In this document: positions 24,680-34,951 of the stretch, one piece after another
Numbering within the stretch: the stretch's first letter is position 1
Layout of the letters: every line of letters begins with the position of its first letter
Assembly (NCBI RefSeq): GCF_026385475.1
Contig: NZ_JANIDW010000001.1
Coordinates: forward strand, 1-64,000
From: Bombella saccharophila
Lineage (GTDB): Bacteria > Pseudomonadota > Alphaproteobacteria > Acetobacterales > Acetobacteraceae
Length of the DNA: 64,000 nucleotides
Direction of reading: 5' to 3'
The notes under the pieces: generated by a model
What the model saw: only the letters and a program-made list of their open reading frames with translations
What the model was told of the DNA's origin: nothing
Databases searched by the model: none
Made by a program: the position numbers and the translations under genes

Positions 24680-26668
24680 TTAAGGGGTGGGAGATGACGG
24701 GGGTGCAGCATCGTTTTGAGAGGGGAGAGGGGGTGAATTGATGTCAGGGACACTGAGAAGTGCGGCCTGATAAACATGCGGTGTGGATACTAGAATTTGA
24801 GCTGTAGAGAGGTCGTGAGGGCTAGATGGGGCGGGAGGGCAGACAGAGCGTAAGGAGAGACGTGTGTTTAGGGGGCTATTTTCACGAAGAGAGCGTGCGT
24901 TTTGAAGGGTTGTTGCCATGAGGGAGTGACCATCTCGTAAAGCAGAGAGTTGGTCTTTGAGAGAAAACTGACTGTTAGGAGAGGTACAAAGCTGGGGGAT
25001 AACGCCTAAACTTTGTAGGGGCCATCCTTGTGGGGCTGTGATGCGGGCCCATGTAAGGGTGAGGTGACCGGCATTGGGCAAGGTGGAAGAAATTTGGACC
25101 ATGCCTTTGCCGAAACTTGTACTACCTATAATAACAGCGCGTCGGTGATCTGCTAAGGCGGCGGCAAGGGCTTCGGCTGCGCTGCCTGTATCTTTATCCA
25201 CCAATAAGGCTAGTGAGGTGTTGTTGGTAAGGTCTCCGCCTTGAATACTCCATACATGGCTGGATTCGGCGGCGCGTCCTTCTGTCGTAGCGATGATGCC
25301 ATGATCTAGAAATAAGGCGGCTGTCATGACGGCTTGTTGGAGAATACCGCCATGATTGCCGCGGAGGTCTAAGATAAGACCGGGGAGGGGTATTGGCCGC
25401 GTTTGGAGGGGGGGAGGGGATGATAGGTCACCCTCCGCAGCGCTGTTAGGGAAGAAAGTGGATAGATATTGGCTGATTTCCTCGGCGGTGCGGCTTGAAA
25501 AATGCGTTATATGTAAGATGGGTAGAGGGCCTATATGGTCGGGGAATACGCTTTCTTCTGCCATGATGCTGCGTGTGAAAGAGCGTGTAAGATGTTGTCC
25601 ATCTTGAAGGCGAAAGCCGAGTTCGACCGTGCTACCTGTTGGGCCGGTAAGTAAGGTTTGTAGCTCCTTAACTGTCATTTTGCGAGTGCTATGGCGATTT
25701 AGGCTGATAAGCCTATCACCTGGTGTGATTCCTGCGTCCCAAAGGGGGCTATTAAGATTGATAGCACTTACAATAGGAAAATGAGAGTGTGAGGGGCGTA
25801 ATGTTACGCCGATACTGGCAGAGGCTGGGGAGGGGGGGGCAGCCGGGAGAGGTGTGTTGGTGTGGTTGGGGGGCAAGTAGCGGGAATAAGGGTCTAGCTT
25901 AGAGAGTAGGCCATTGAGAAAGGATGTAAGCAGGGCATTGTCATTTTGGGGGTAACGCTCTGGGAAATTGTAATGTAAGGCCGCGATGAAGCGTGTGCTT
26001 ATCTGGCTCCACCCAGGTATATCATCCGCGCTGGGGGGAAGCTCATTAAAGGCGATGCGTGTCCCGTGGAGAAGTGTGAGGCGTGTAGGGTGTAATGTAA
26101 GGGTCAATTTAGGTTGAGATATATTGGCGGCAGACTGCATTTGGAGCAGAGCTTGCATACCCCAGAGGCATAATGTTTGCGGTGTATGGGCCGTTAGTAG
26201 CCGGGGAATCATGAAGTTTAATGCGGCAGTGAGTGTCTGTTGTGTTTGTTTATCATCATCGCTCAAGGCGATAGGGGCTGTGAGAGCGGGTTCTGCCGTG
26301 GTCGTTGGGGCGGGTTTTACAGGCGATGGGGTAATTGTGGGAGTTGGTGGATGAGTGGCTATATGTGCTGTGTTGCCGTCTTCTGGCGTGAGACGTTGAA
26401 TAAAATTGTGCCAAAAAGAGGTGGATTTAGCACGGGCTTGGGAGGGGGTTTCAAGACTAACGAGTAAAACTCCGCACAGGGTAAGCTGAGCAGAGTTTGC
26501 GAAGATTCGGCGCAGAGGGTGGCAGACTGACATCATGAGCGCGATGCTACAAAAGGTGGAAAAGAAGGGGGGCAAGAGGAAAGATATACTGCCTGCACGG
26601 GAGAGTTGAGGCGCAGGACAGCCGACGGGAATGCAGGGTAAGGGGCATTCCTGGCTATTATGAGGCAT
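24680..26668 (-). CDS. PDZ/S41 C-terminal processing protease
   Basis: A 662-residue S41 (tail-specific, CtpA-type) periplasmic protease. An internal start at 26536 would place a hydrophobic signal (A-Q-L-T-L-C-G-V-L-L-V-S-L) at the N-terminus and is as plausible as 26668, since neither has a clear ribosome-binding sequence. A PDZ domain (around P-L-W-D-A-G-I-T-P-G-D-R-L) precedes the protease core. The catalytic Ser is in T-G-S-A-A-E-A-L and the Lys in F-G-K-G-M-V-Q; G-L-I-L-D-L-R-G-N-H-G-G is the usual substrate-groove motif. It begins 17 bases after topA and is probably co-transcribed. Confidence 0.85.
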   Translation of the reverse strand: MPHNSQECPLPCIPVGCPAPQLSRAGSISFLLPPFFSTFCSIALMMSVCHPLRRIFANSAQLTLCGVLLVSLETPSQARAKSTSFWHNFIQRLTPEDGNTAHIATHPPTPTITPSPVKPAPTTTAEPALTAPIALSDDDKQTQQTLTAALNFMIPRLLTAHTPQTLCLWGMQALLQMQSAANISQPKLTLTLHPTRLTLLHGTRIAFNELPPSADDIPGWSQISTRFIAALHYNFPERYPQNDNALLTSFLNGLLSKLDPYSRYLPPNHTNTPLPAAPPSPASASIGVTLRPSHSHFPIVSAINLNSPLWDAGITPGDRLISLNRHSTRKMTVKELQTLLTGPTGSTVELGFRLQDGQHLTRSFTRSIMAEESVFPDHIGPLPILHITHFSSRTAEEISQYLSTFFPNSAAEGDLSSPPPLQTRPIPLPGLILDLRGNHGGILQQAVMTAALFLDHGIIATTEGRAAESSHVWSIQGGDLTNNTSLALLVDKDTGSAAEALAAALADHRRAVIIGSTSFGKGMVQISSTLPNAGHLTLTWARITAPQGWPLQSLGVIPQLCTSPNSQFSLKDQLSALRDGHSLMATTLQNARSLRENSPLNTRLSLRSVCPPAPSSPHDLSTAQILVSTPHVYQAALLSVPDINSPPLPSQNDAAPPSSPTP

Positions 26669-26685
26669 TTATTAAGGAAGGAAAG

Positions 26686-29385
26686 TTAAAAAGGCATATC
26701 GTCTTTATCTGCTGTTGTATTGGCCATTTTGGTCTTAGCGGTTTTGGCTTTTTGAGTTGTAGTTTTGCTTTTGGGTGATGATGCAGCCTTTTTGGATGTA
26801 GTCTTTCTTGCTGTGGTTTTTTTCGTGGTCGTTTTTTTGGTGGCGGTCTTTTTTGTAGCTGTTTTGAGCCCGCCCTTTAGGGGTTTGCCTTTTTCATCCA
26901 ATAAGGCGAGGGCTTCCTCTAGGGTAATATCATCCATTGAATCCCCTTTAGGGAGGGTGGCGATGAGTTGCCCATGCTGCACATAGGGGCCGAATCGGCC
27001 TTTGCGGACTATAACGGCTTCGCCATCCTTGGGGTGTGTGCCTAATGCGCGGATAGAGGCGAGTTTTTTGGCTAAGGCATCGACAGCGCGATTGAGCCCA
27101 ATGGTGAGGACGTCATCATCTTTGCTGAGCGTGCCATAAATGCTGCCCATTTTTACGAAAGGTCCGAAGCGGCCTAAGCCTGCGGTGATCATTTCGCCTG
27201 TTTCTGGATGGGGGCCGACATCGCGAGGGAGGGAGAGGAGGCCGATGGCTTCTTTAAGGGTGAGTTCCTCTCCGTTGCGGTCTTTGGGGATGGTGGCGCG
27301 TTTGGGTTTGGCTTTTTTATCCTCTGGGTCGGGTTCGCCACGTTGGACATAAAGACCGTAAGGGCCACGGCGGAGGGTGATGTCCTCCCCAGTGGCGGGG
27401 TCATGGCCGAGCAGGCGCATCCCATCGGGGAGGGCGGTGTCCTCGCCATTATCAACGGTGAGAGGCCGTGTGGTGCGACATTCTGGATAGTTGGAGCAGC
27501 CAAGGAAGGCCCCATGACGCCCTAATTTGAGGCCGAGCCGCCCATCCGTGCAGGAAGGGCAATGGCGTGGGTCGCTGCCATCTGGGCGGGGGGGGAAGAA
27601 ATGATTGCCGAGGTCTTGATCCAACGCATCAATTACATCGGAGATTTTGAGGTCTTTTGTTTTGGCAACGGTTGCGGAGAAGTCCTGCCAGAACGCGGAC
27701 ATGACATCATGCCAATCGGCTCGACCATCGGAAATATCATCAAGTTGCGTCTCAAGTGAGGCGGTGAAGCCTGTATCGACATAGCGTTGGAAGAAGGAGG
27801 TGAGGAAGGCGGTAACGAGCCGACCGCGATCCTCCGGGATAAAGCGGCGGGCCTCGAGACGGACATAGTTGCGGTCGCGCAGGACGCTGAGGATGGACGC
27901 ATAGGTGGAAGGGCGACCGATGCCGATTTCTTCCATTTTTTTAACGAGAGAGGCCTCGGAGTAGCGCGGTGGTGGTTGGGTGAAATGTTGCTCGGCTTTG
28001 ACGTCTTTTGTGTTTAGCGAGTCGCCTTCCGCCATCGCGGGGAGGAGGCGATTTTGGTCGTCATCGTTGTTTTTGTCTTTATCGTCATGGCCTTCGATAT
28101 AGAGTTTTAAAAAACCATCAAAGGCGATGATGGAGCCTGTAGCACGCAGGAGGGTTTGGTCGGTATTATCGCCGATGGTAATAGCTGTTTGGTCGAGTTC
28201 TGCTGATTGCATTTGAGAGGCGACAGAACGCTTCCAAATCAGCTCATAAAGGCGTTTTTGGTCCGCTGTGAGGACGGCAGCAACGGCATCGGGCGTGCGA
28301 GATACATCGGTGGGGCGGATGGCCTCGTGGGCTTCCTGTGCGTTTTTGGCTTTTGTGGCGTAAGAGCGGGGTTTGGCGGGGCAGTAATCCTTGCCGAAAG
28401 CTGTGTTGATATGGGAGCGGATGGCTTGTACTGCCTCTGTGGCCATTGTAACGCCATCGGTACGCATATAGGTGATAAGGCCGACCGTCTCACCATTGAG
28501 GTCCACCCCTTCATAAAGCTGTTGAGCGGTGCGCATGGTGGTTTGTGCGCTCATGCCCAGCTTGCGGGAGGCTTCTTGCTGGAGGGTGGAGGTGGTGAAG
28601 GGCGGGGCGGGGTTGCGGCGTGTGCGTTTGCGCTCAATCTTGCGGACGCTGAGAGCCGAGGCGCGGACGAGGTCACGCGCTTTATGGGCTGTAGCTTCAT
28701 CAGGAAGGGCGAATTGGTCGAGCTTTTTGCCCTCAAGATGGGTTAATTTGGCGGAAAAATCGGCCTTTTTAGGTGTGGTAAAGAGGCCTTCTACACTCCA
28801 ATATTCTTTTGCTTTAAAGACTTCAATCTCTGCTTCTCGTTCGCAGATGAGGCGTAGGGCCACAGATTGGACGCGCCCTGCACTGCGGCTGCCGGGTAGC
28901 TTGCGCCAGAGGACGGGGGAGAGGGTGAAGCCAACGAGATAATCTAGCGCACGGCGGGCGAGATAAGCATCAATAAGGGGGCGGTCTAGCGTGCGGGGGG
29001 CCTTCATGGCCGCGGCGATGGCGTTTTTGGTGATTTCGTTAAACGTGACGCGCTCGACCTCAATGCCTTTGAGGAGCTTCTTTTCTTCTAGTGCGCTGCG
29101 GACATGCCATGAGATGGCCTCGCCCTCTCTATCCGGGTCGGTAGCGAGAATGAGTTTGCTAGCCCCTTTGAGGGCTTTGGCAATGGCGGTGATTTGCTTG
29201 GAGCCGCGCTCATCAGTTTGCCACGACATAGCGAAGTTCTCATCTGGGCGGACGCTGCCATCTTTTGGAGGGAGGTCCCGTACATGGCCAAATGAGGCGA
29301 TGACAGTGTAGTCGCTGCCGAGATAACGGTTGATGGTTTTTGCCTTGGCGGGGCTTTCGACAACCACAACATTCTTCACGGCCAT
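26686..29385 (-). CDS. topA: DNA topoisomerase I
   Basis: An 899-residue type IA topoisomerase that relaxes negative supercoils. The Toprim start V-V-V-E-S-P-A-K-A-K-T-I-N-R-Y-L, the D-P-D-R-E-G-E-A-I motif and the active-site Tyr in L-I-T-Y-M-R-T-D-G are present. C-terminal zinc-ribbon-type repeats follow, one with a Cys cluster (H-C-P-S-C then C-S-N-Y-P-E-C), then three K-x-G-R-F/Y-G-P-x domains. The last 50 residues are Lys/Thr-rich repeats (K-K-T-A-T-K-K type) that probably bind DNA electrostatically. Located 57 bases downstream of dprA in the same direction. Confidence 0.95.
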   Translation of the reverse strand: MAVKNVVVVESPAKAKTINRYLGSDYTVIASFGHVRDLPPKDGSVRPDENFAMSWQTDERGSKQITAIAKALKGASKLILATDPDREGEAISWHVRSALEEKKLLKGIEVERVTFNEITKNAIAAAMKAPRTLDRPLIDAYLARRALDYLVGFTLSPVLWRKLPGSRSAGRVQSVALRLICEREAEIEVFKAKEYWSVEGLFTTPKKADFSAKLTHLEGKKLDQFALPDEATAHKARDLVRASALSVRKIERKRTRRNPAPPFTTSTLQQEASRKLGMSAQTTMRTAQQLYEGVDLNGETVGLITYMRTDGVTMATEAVQAIRSHINTAFGKDYCPAKPRSYATKAKNAQEAHEAIRPTDVSRTPDAVAAVLTADQKRLYELIWKRSVASQMQSAELDQTAITIGDNTDQTLLRATGSIIAFDGFLKLYIEGHDDKDKNNDDDQNRLLPAMAEGDSLNTKDVKAEQHFTQPPPRYSEASLVKKMEEIGIGRPSTYASILSVLRDRNYVRLEARRFIPEDRGRLVTAFLTSFFQRYVDTGFTASLETQLDDISDGRADWHDVMSAFWQDFSATVAKTKDLKISDVIDALDQDLGNHFFPPRPDGSDPRHCPSCTDGRLGLKLGRHGAFLGCSNYPECRTTRPLTVDNGEDTALPDGMRLLGHDPATGEDITLRRGPYGLYVQRGEPDPEDKKAKPKRATIPKDRNGEELTLKEAIGLLSLPRDVGPHPETGEMITAGLGRFGPFVKMGSIYGTLSKDDDVLTIGLNRAVDALAKKLASIRALGTHPKDGEAVIVRKGRFGPYVQHGQLIATLPKGDSMDDITLEEALALLDEKGKPLKGGLKTATKKTATKKTTTKKTTARKTTSKKAASSPKSKTTTQKAKTAKTKMANTTADKDDMPF

Positions 29386-29442
29386 GAGTTTTTCCCGGTC
29401 TTTGATGTCTTAACTGACGATTCGGCAGTTGGGCGTTGCCCG

Positions 29443-30684
29443 TTAGCTGAGAGTGGTCAGGGTGCCGTCCTCGTGGCGTTGGATGGCACCATTTATCTCC
29501 AGCTCAATGAGTATGGCTGCAACTGCTGAGATGGACAACTGACAGCGTGAGGCAATCTCGTCAACCGTGGAGGGGGTATGCGCGAGGAGGGAGAGTATAT
29601 TTTTTTTATCGGAATCGTTGTTTTGATCATCCGGCATGGTGGGGGATGGCGATTGGGGCGGGGAGGTGGGCGGCGTTGATACAAGTGATGTTGATACTGC
29701 TGCTGCCGGTGGTAGCGGTGCCGGTGGGGGTGGTGCAAAGAGGGAGGCTTGCCGTGCGGGTGGTCGTTCCCATGCGGCGGGATTATGGGCTGATAAGGGG
29801 GTATTATTGAGGTGGGTTAGGATATCTTGGTAACGCTCCACCAAGAGGGCTTTATTGTGGCGGAGCAGGTCGTTCCCTCCGCGGGAGCGTGGGTCCTGCG
29901 GGAAGCCGGGGATGGCAAAAAGAAGGCGTTTATAGTTTAGGGCGAGTCGGGCTGTGATGAGGGTGCCGGAGCGATGGGCGGCCTCAACTAACAAGCAACC
30001 GCGTGATAGGCCGGCGATGAGGTGGTTACGGCGTGGGAAATGGCGGGCATTGGCTGCAGTGCCGGGGGGATATTCCGTAATTAAGCAGCCTTGTTGGGCG
30101 ATGTCTGCTTGGAGAGCGGCATGTTCGGGCGGGTAGGTAACATCTAGCCCGCCGGGGAGGGCGGCGATTGTCCGCCTGAAGGGTAAGGCCCCGCGATGGG
30201 CGGCACCATCAATCCCGCGGGCGAGGCCGGAGATAATCGTGATGCCGGATTCTGCTAAGCCTGTTGCGAATTGTTCGGTGAGTTTTAGAGCGGGGTTAGA
30301 GGCATTACGTGCGCCCACAATGGCGACTGATTGGGAGGAGAGGAGGGCTGTATTGCCTTGGGCAAAGAGGAGAATCGGGGCGTTGGGAAGAAGGGTAAGG
30401 AGGTGTGGATAGGCGGAGTCGGAACGGAGGAGATGGGCACCACCGCGCTGGGCAAGCCATGCAATTTCATCCTCTATGGCGGTTTGCGAAGGGATGAGGG
30501 GGGCGGGGCGGCCTGCCAGACGGGCACGGGTGGGGAGGGCCTCTATCGCTTGTGTGGCGGAGCTATACAGGCCCATCAATTTGCTAAAGGTGGCGGTGCC
30601 GATTCCTTTAGTGCGGGCGAGGCGGATTTGGGCGAGTCGTTCTGCTGCTGTGGGGGCCGCCAGAAGGGGGCTAGATGTGGTCAT
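29443..30684 (-). CDS. dprA: DNA processing protein DprA
   Basis: A 413-residue DprA/Smf protein that loads RecA on incoming single-stranded DNA in transformation. It has the Rossmann-like core: V-A-I-V-G-A-R-N-A, S-G-L-A-R-G-I-D-G-A-A-H, and G-L-D-V-T-Y-P-P-E-H. An N-terminal SAM-like region (K-G-I-G-T-A-T-F) precedes it. A Pro-rich linker (about residues 310-340) leads to a C-terminal winged helix (V-D-E-I-A-S-R-C-Q-L-S). Its start overlaps the plsY stop by four bases. ComEC, 4 kb away, suggests natural competence. Confidence 0.93.
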   Translation of the reverse strand: MTTSSPLLAAPTAAERLAQIRLARTKGIGTATFSKLMGLYSSATQAIEALPTRARLAGRPAPLIPSQTAIEDEIAWLAQRGGAHLLRSDSAYPHLLTLLPNAPILLFAQGNTALLSSQSVAIVGARNASNPALKLTEQFATGLAESGITIISGLARGIDGAAHRGALPFRRTIAALPGGLDVTYPPEHAALQADIAQQGCLITEYPPGTAANARHFPRRNHLIAGLSRGCLLVEAAHRSGTLITARLALNYKRLLFAIPGFPQDPRSRGGNDLLRHNKALLVERYQDILTHLNNTPLSAHNPAAWERPPARQASLFAPPPPAPLPPAAAVSTSLVSTPPTSPPQSPSPTMPDDQNNDSDKKNILSLLAHTPSTVDEIASRCQLSISAVAAILIELEINGAIQRHEDGTLTTLS

Positions 30685-31316
30685 TTTTGGCCGATGCGTG
30701 GCTCTGTTCCGTTAATGAGGCGGGCGATGTTACCATGATGCCGCAAGAGGATAAGAATGGTGATGAAGGTTGCTGCAATAGGGCGGGCGGAGAGGATGGG
30801 GGCTAGTGAGAAAGCAACCATCAGAAATGGCGCAGATAAAAAGGCAAGCAATGCACCGACAGAGGAAATCTTGCTCAGCCGTACCCCCGCTAGCCAGAGG
30901 ATGGTACAGAGCAGCCCGACAGGCCAGCACATGCCCCAAAAGACGCCGATGCCTGTTGCAACGCCCTTCCCGCCGCGGAAGCCGAGCCAGAGGGGGAAGC
31001 AATGACCAAGTACAGCAGCACACCCAGCTACGGAGAGGCAAAGGGCGGTGTTAAGGGGGGAGAGGGCTTGGGCAAGTAGGACGGCGAGTAACCCTTTTAG
31101 GGCATCAAGCAGAAGGGTTGCGGCGGCGAGGCCTTTGCGACCTGTGCGTAGGACATTGGTAGCCCCGATATTGCCGGAGCCGATTTTGCGAATGTCGCCT
31201 TGGCCACTTAAAGCGGTTAGGAGGAGGCCGAAGGGGATGCTGCCTATCCCGTAAGCAGCAAGAGCGATAACGAGGAGGCTAGGGGGCATGAGGGACCAGT
31301 GGAATAGGCTGCTCAT
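30681..31316 (-). CDS. plsY: Glycerol-3-phosphate acyltransferase PlsY
   Basis: A 211-residue polytopic membrane enzyme that acylates glycerol-3-phosphate from acyl phosphate, the first committed phospholipid step. The PlsY motifs are seen: G-S-I-P-F-G-L-L near residue 26, G-S-G-N-I-G-A-T-N-V-L-R-T-G-R-K-G near 47, G-H-C-F-P-L-W-L-G-F-R-G-G-K-G-V-A-T-G near 105. Several transmembrane helices are obvious. Start and stop overlap the neighbouring genes by four bases each, giving tight coupling in the gltX-dprA operon. Confidence 0.93.
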   Translation of the reverse strand: MSSLFHWSLMPPSLLVIALAAYGIGSIPFGLLLTALSGQGDIRKIGSGNIGATNVLRTGRKGLAAATLLLDALKGLLAVLLAQALSPLNTALCLSVAGCAAVLGHCFPLWLGFRGGKGVATGIGVFWGMCWPVGLLCTILWLAGVRLSKISSVGALLAFLSAPFLMVAFSLAPILSARPIAATFITILILLRHHGNIARLINGTEPRIGQK

Positions 31317-32590
31317 GCTGAAAGCCCCTCTGCGGTAAAGACCTCTCGCCCGTGATAGAAGGTGCGGTGGATTCGTCCTTTGAGGGTTTGGCCATCAAAG
31401 GGGGTATTTTGGGCACGGCCGGGTAGGCTGCCGGCTGTAACGACCCATTCTTCCTCTGGGGCGAAAAGGCAGAGGTCCGCTGCTGCGCCGATGCTGAGAG
31501 TGCCTGCTGGCAGTCCTAAGAGGCGGGCGGGGGCGATGGTGAGAAGGCGTAGCGCATCCAGCAATGGCAAGCCCGCTTGTAGGGTGACGCCGAGCAAGGT
31601 GACGAGGCCGGTCCCCCCTGCGCGGGCTTGGGCGAAGGGGAGACGTTTATCATCAGCATCTGCGGGGCTATGGTCGGAGGCGATGGCATCAATCGTGCCA
31701 TCTGCGAGGCCTGCGAGGATGGCGCGCCGGTCAGCCTCTTGCCGGAGGGGTGGGGAGAGTTTGGCGTAGGTGCGGAAGTCCCCAATATCGGCTTCTGTCA
31801 TGGCGAAATAGGGTGGGGCGGTATCGCAGGTGACGCGGATGCCTTGTTGTTTGGCTGCGGCAATGAGGCTGAGGGCCTCACCTGTGGAGATGTGGCTAAA
31901 ATGGATACGCGCCCCGGTGAGGGCAGCAAGGCGAAGGTCGCGTGCGACCATCATAGCCTCGGCACAGGCGGGGATTTGCGGTAGGCCCATTTTGACCGCT
32001 TGTGGGCTGGCAGTGGCACAGCTTCCCTTGGCGAGAGAGGGGTCCTCTGGATGTAAGATGATGACCGTGTCTAAAAAGCCAGAATAGGCGAGTAGGTTGC
32101 GCATTTGCTTTGTATCGGCAATCGCGCGGGCTCCATCGGTGAAGCCAATGGCCCCAGCTTGTTTGAGCAAGCCAATCTCGGCCATATCGCCCCCAGCGCA
32201 GCCTTTGGTGAGGGCCCCGTAAGGATGGATGGAGACAAGGCCTGTCTCCTCACCCCGGCGGCGGATGTAATGGACGAGAGCGGGGTTATCAATAGCGGGG
32301 TCGGTATCGGGGAGGAGGGCGAGGGTGGTAATGCCCCCGGCAACGGCTGCCTGGGCACCGGAGTCGATATTCTCGCGATATTCTGCCCCCGGCTCATCAA
32401 AACGAGCGCGCATATCGACAAGGCCGGGACAGAGGACGGCACCATTGCCCTCTATGAGGCGGGCATTTTTGGGAGGATCTTTGGGGTCGATGGCGGTGAT
32501 GAGGCCGTCCTCGACGAGTAGGCTGCCCATGCTATCGCGCCCGGAGGCGGGGTCTATTAGCCGAACATTTTGGAAAAAGATGCTGCTCAT
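31313..32590 (-). CDS. pyrC': Dihydroorotase-like protein lacking the H-x-H metal site (PyrC')
   Basis: A 425-residue dihydroorotase homologue next to pyrB. The N-terminal metal motif that is normally D-x-H-x-H reads D-M-R-A-R-F here, so both binuclear metal His residues are absent. A later H-F-S-H-I-S-T segment and A-S-D-H-S-P are retained. Such pseudo-dihydroorotases (PyrC'/PyrX) in proteobacteria are needed to assemble class A aspartate carbamoyltransferase, while an active dihydroorotase is encoded elsewhere. It overlaps pyrB and plsY by four bases each. The non-catalytic role is inferred from the missing ligands. Confidence 0.85.
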   Translation of the reverse strand: MSSIFFQNVRLIDPASGRDSMGSLLVEDGLITAIDPKDPPKNARLIEGNGAVLCPGLVDMRARFDEPGAEYRENIDSGAQAAVAGGITTLALLPDTDPAIDNPALVHYIRRRGEETGLVSIHPYGALTKGCAGGDMAEIGLLKQAGAIGFTDGARAIADTKQMRNLLAYSGFLDTVIILHPEDPSLAKGSCATASPQAVKMGLPQIPACAEAMMVARDLRLAALTGARIHFSHISTGEALSLIAAAKQQGIRVTCDTAPPYFAMTEADIGDFRTYAKLSPPLRQEADRRAILAGLADGTIDAIASDHSPADADDKRLPFAQARAGGTGLVTLLGVTLQAGLPLLDALRLLTIAPARLLGLPAGTLSIGAAADLCLFAPEEEWVVTAGSLPGRAQNTPFDGQTLKGRIHRTFYHGREVFTAEGLSA

Positions 32591-33525
32591 GCGGGATTCT
32601 TCATGCGGGAGAGACGATCAAGAACAGCCATGCGGACGGCAACGCCCATCTCGACTTGTTCAGAGATAACGCTTTGTGGAGAGTCGGCAACAGCGGAGGC
32701 GATTTCTACCCCGCGATTCATGGGGCCGGGATGCATGACCAGTGCGCCGGGTTTGGCTAGAGCAAGGCGGCGGCGGTCTAACCCAAAGAGGGAGAAATAT
32801 TCCCGTGCGCTGGGCACAAGCCCACTGCCCATGCGTTCCCGCTGGACGCGGAGGCACATTGCTACATCAGCATCTTTTAGGGCGTCATCAATATTATGGT
32901 GGAGGGTTACGCCCTCCAACGTGCCGAGGGCATTGGGAAGCAGAGTTGGGGGACCAGCGAGGTGAATATCATTACCCATAGCGCGGAGGAGGTGAATGTC
33001 TGAGCGGGCTACGCGGCTATGGGCGATGTCGCCACAAATGGCGATTTTTAAGCCGCTGAGGCGACCAAAATGCCGCCGGATGGTTAGGCCATCAAGCAGG
33101 GCTTGGGTAGGATGCTCATGCATGCCATCACCGGCATTGACGACACTGGCCTCGACCTTTTGCGAGAGCAACGCTGGGGCCCCGCTTTGAGCATGGCGGA
33201 TGACGAGGAGGTCGCAATGCATGGCATTGAGGGTGGAAGCGGTATCGAGCAGGGTTTCCCCTTTATTGACCGAGCTTGTGGCGACGGTCATGTTCACCAC
33301 ATCGGCCCCTAATCGTTTAGCGGCAAGCTCAAAGCTAGTGCGCGTGCGGGTACTATCCTCAAAGAAGAGATTGATGACGGTACGGCCTTGGAGCACATCG
33401 CGCGGTGCGTTGCGGGAGCGACTAAGCAGGGCATAGCTCTCGGCGAGGTCGAGAAAGGGGGTGATGTCCTTCTCTGTCATGCCCTCAATGCCGAGAAGAT
33501 GGGGGATGTGGTGTGTGGGGCTCAT
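32587..33525 (-). CDS. pyrB: Aspartate carbamoyltransferase catalytic subunit
   Basis: A 312-residue enzyme making carbamoyl-aspartate in pyrimidine synthesis. The carbamoyl phosphate motif [12 protein letters not shown] is near residue 55, the H-P-T-Q-A-L-L-D motif near 136, and M-H-P-G-P-M-N-R-G near 270. The adjacent pyrC' gene and lack of a regulatory pyrI fit the dodecameric PyrB-PyrC' complex. It overlaps gltX by four bases upstream and pyrC' by four bases downstream. Confidence 0.95.
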   Translation of the reverse strand: MSPTHHIPHLLGIEGMTEKDITPFLDLAESYALLSRSRNAPRDVLQGRTVINLFFEDSTRTRTSFELAAKRLGADVVNMTVATSSVNKGETLLDTASTLNAMHCDLLVIRHAQSGAPALLSQKVEASVVNAGDGMHEHPTQALLDGLTIRRHFGRLSGLKIAICGDIAHSRVARSDIHLLRAMGNDIHLAGPPTLLPNALGTLEGVTLHHNIDDALKDADVAMCLRVQRERMGSGLVPSAREYFSLFGLDRRRLALAKPGALVMHPGPMNRGVEIASAVADSPQSVISEQVEMGVAVRMAVLDRLSRMKNPA

Positions 33526-34925
33526 GCGGATAGGGCACTCCGAATACGGGCGAGGACTTCCTCCCGCCCTAAGGCGGCGAGTGTGAGGTCGATTCCCGGT
33601 GAGGTTGTGGTGCCTGTCATCGCGGCACGGAGCGGCTGGGCTACAGCGCCGAGCTTTAGCTCATGCTCAGTGGCGAAGGCGCGTAAGGTGCTATCGATTC
33701 CCTCTGGGGTGAAAGGCTCTAGTGCAGCGAGTCTTGTCTCTAACCCTGCGAGAACCTTCTTGCCCTCCTCACCTAAATGTTTTTCCGCCTTTGGGGTGAG
33801 GGTGAGCGGCAGGCGCAGGCCAGCAAAAGCGGCGTTATCGGCAAGCTCTACCACGGTTTTGGCGCGCTCTTTTAGCCCCGGCATGAGGGCGAGGACACGG
33901 GCACGGACAGTCTCATCATGATTGAGGTCGTCTCGTTGTGCTAAACGCTGCATAACGAGGGCTGTTAGACGCTCATCATTTGCGCGGCGCATCCAAATGC
34001 CATTGAGATGGCTGAGTTTGACGTAATCCATACGGGAGGGGGAGCGGCCAATCCCATCAATATCAAAGAGTTTGATTTGCTCCTCGCGGTCCAATATTTC
34101 CGCATCGCCATGGCCCCAGCCGAGGCGGAGCAGATAATTGCAGAGGGCTTCTGGCAGGATGCCTTCCTCCCGGAACTCCACAACCGATTGTGCGCCGTGA
34201 CGTTTGGAGAGTTTGGCACCATCTGGCCCGTGGATGAGGGGGAGATGGGCGAATTTTGGTAGGTCCCAGCCCATGGCGCGGTAGATCATGGCTTGGCGGA
34301 AGGTGTTGGTGAGATGGTCATCGCCGCGCATAACATGGGTGATGTCCATATCGTGGTCATCCACCACCACGGCGAGCAGATAGGTTGGTGTCCCATCGGA
34401 GCGTAAGAGGATGAGGTCATCCATCTCCGCATTGGCTACGCGGACCTCCCCTTGGACGAGGTCTTTAATGATGGTTTCGCCTTCTTTAGGGGCTTTAAGG
34501 CGGATAGCGTAAGGTACGCCTTCTGGGGCGTCGGCAGGGTCGCGGTCGCGCCATGTGCCGTCATAGCGGGGGGGGCGTTTTTCGGCACGGGCTTTTTCGC
34601 GCATGGCGGCGAGTTCTTCAGCGGTGCAATAGCAGCGATAGGCCATGCCCTTTTCCATCAGTTGGGCGACGACTTCTGCATGGCGGTCTTGGCGGCTGGC
34701 TTGGAAGGTCGGTTCGCCGTCCCAGTCTAGCCCCATCCATTTTAGACCCTCAAAGATAACATCTACAGCCTGTTGGGTGGAGCGTTCGCGGTCTGTATCT
34801 TCGATACGGAGGACGAACTCCCCGCCATGATGGCGGGCGAAAAGATAGTTAAACAGGGCAGCACGGGCATTGCCGATATGGAGCAGCCCGGTGGGCGAGG
34901 GAGCAAAACGGGTACGGATCTTCAT
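33522..34925 (-). CDS. gltX: Glutamyl-tRNA synthetase
   Basis: A 467-residue class I synthetase from ATG 34925, with AAGG eight bases upstream; a TTG at 34931 is less likely. The signature [10 protein letters not shown] (HIGH motif) is near residue 18 and K-L-S-K-R-H-G (KMSKS motif) near 245. F-A-P-S-P-T-G-L-L starts the catalytic domain, and R-I-E-D-T-D-R follows it. It heads the operon gltX-pyrB-pyrC'-plsY-dprA. The start is divergent from the comEC frame. Confidence 0.95.
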   Translation of the reverse strand: MKIRTRFAPSPTGLLHIGNARAALFNYLFARHHGGEFVLRIEDTDRERSTQQAVDVIFEGLKWMGLDWDGEPTFQASRQDRHAEVVAQLMEKGMAYRCYCTAEELAAMREKARAEKRPPRYDGTWRDRDPADAPEGVPYAIRLKAPKEGETIIKDLVQGEVRVANAEMDDLILLRSDGTPTYLLAVVVDDHDMDITHVMRGDDHLTNTFRQAMIYRAMGWDLPKFAHLPLIHGPDGAKLSKRHGAQSVVEFREEGILPEALCNYLLRLGWGHGDAEILDREEQIKLFDIDGIGRSPSRMDYVKLSHLNGIWMRRANDERLTALVMQRLAQRDDLNHDETVRARVLALMPGLKERAKTVVELADNAAFAGLRLPLTLTPKAEKHLGEEGKKVLAGLETRLAALEPFTPEGIDSTLRAFATEHELKLGAVAQPLRAAMTGTTTSPGIDLTLAALGREEVLARIRSALSA

Positions 34926-34951
34926 GAGCAAGCCTTATAACATGCTGAGCG

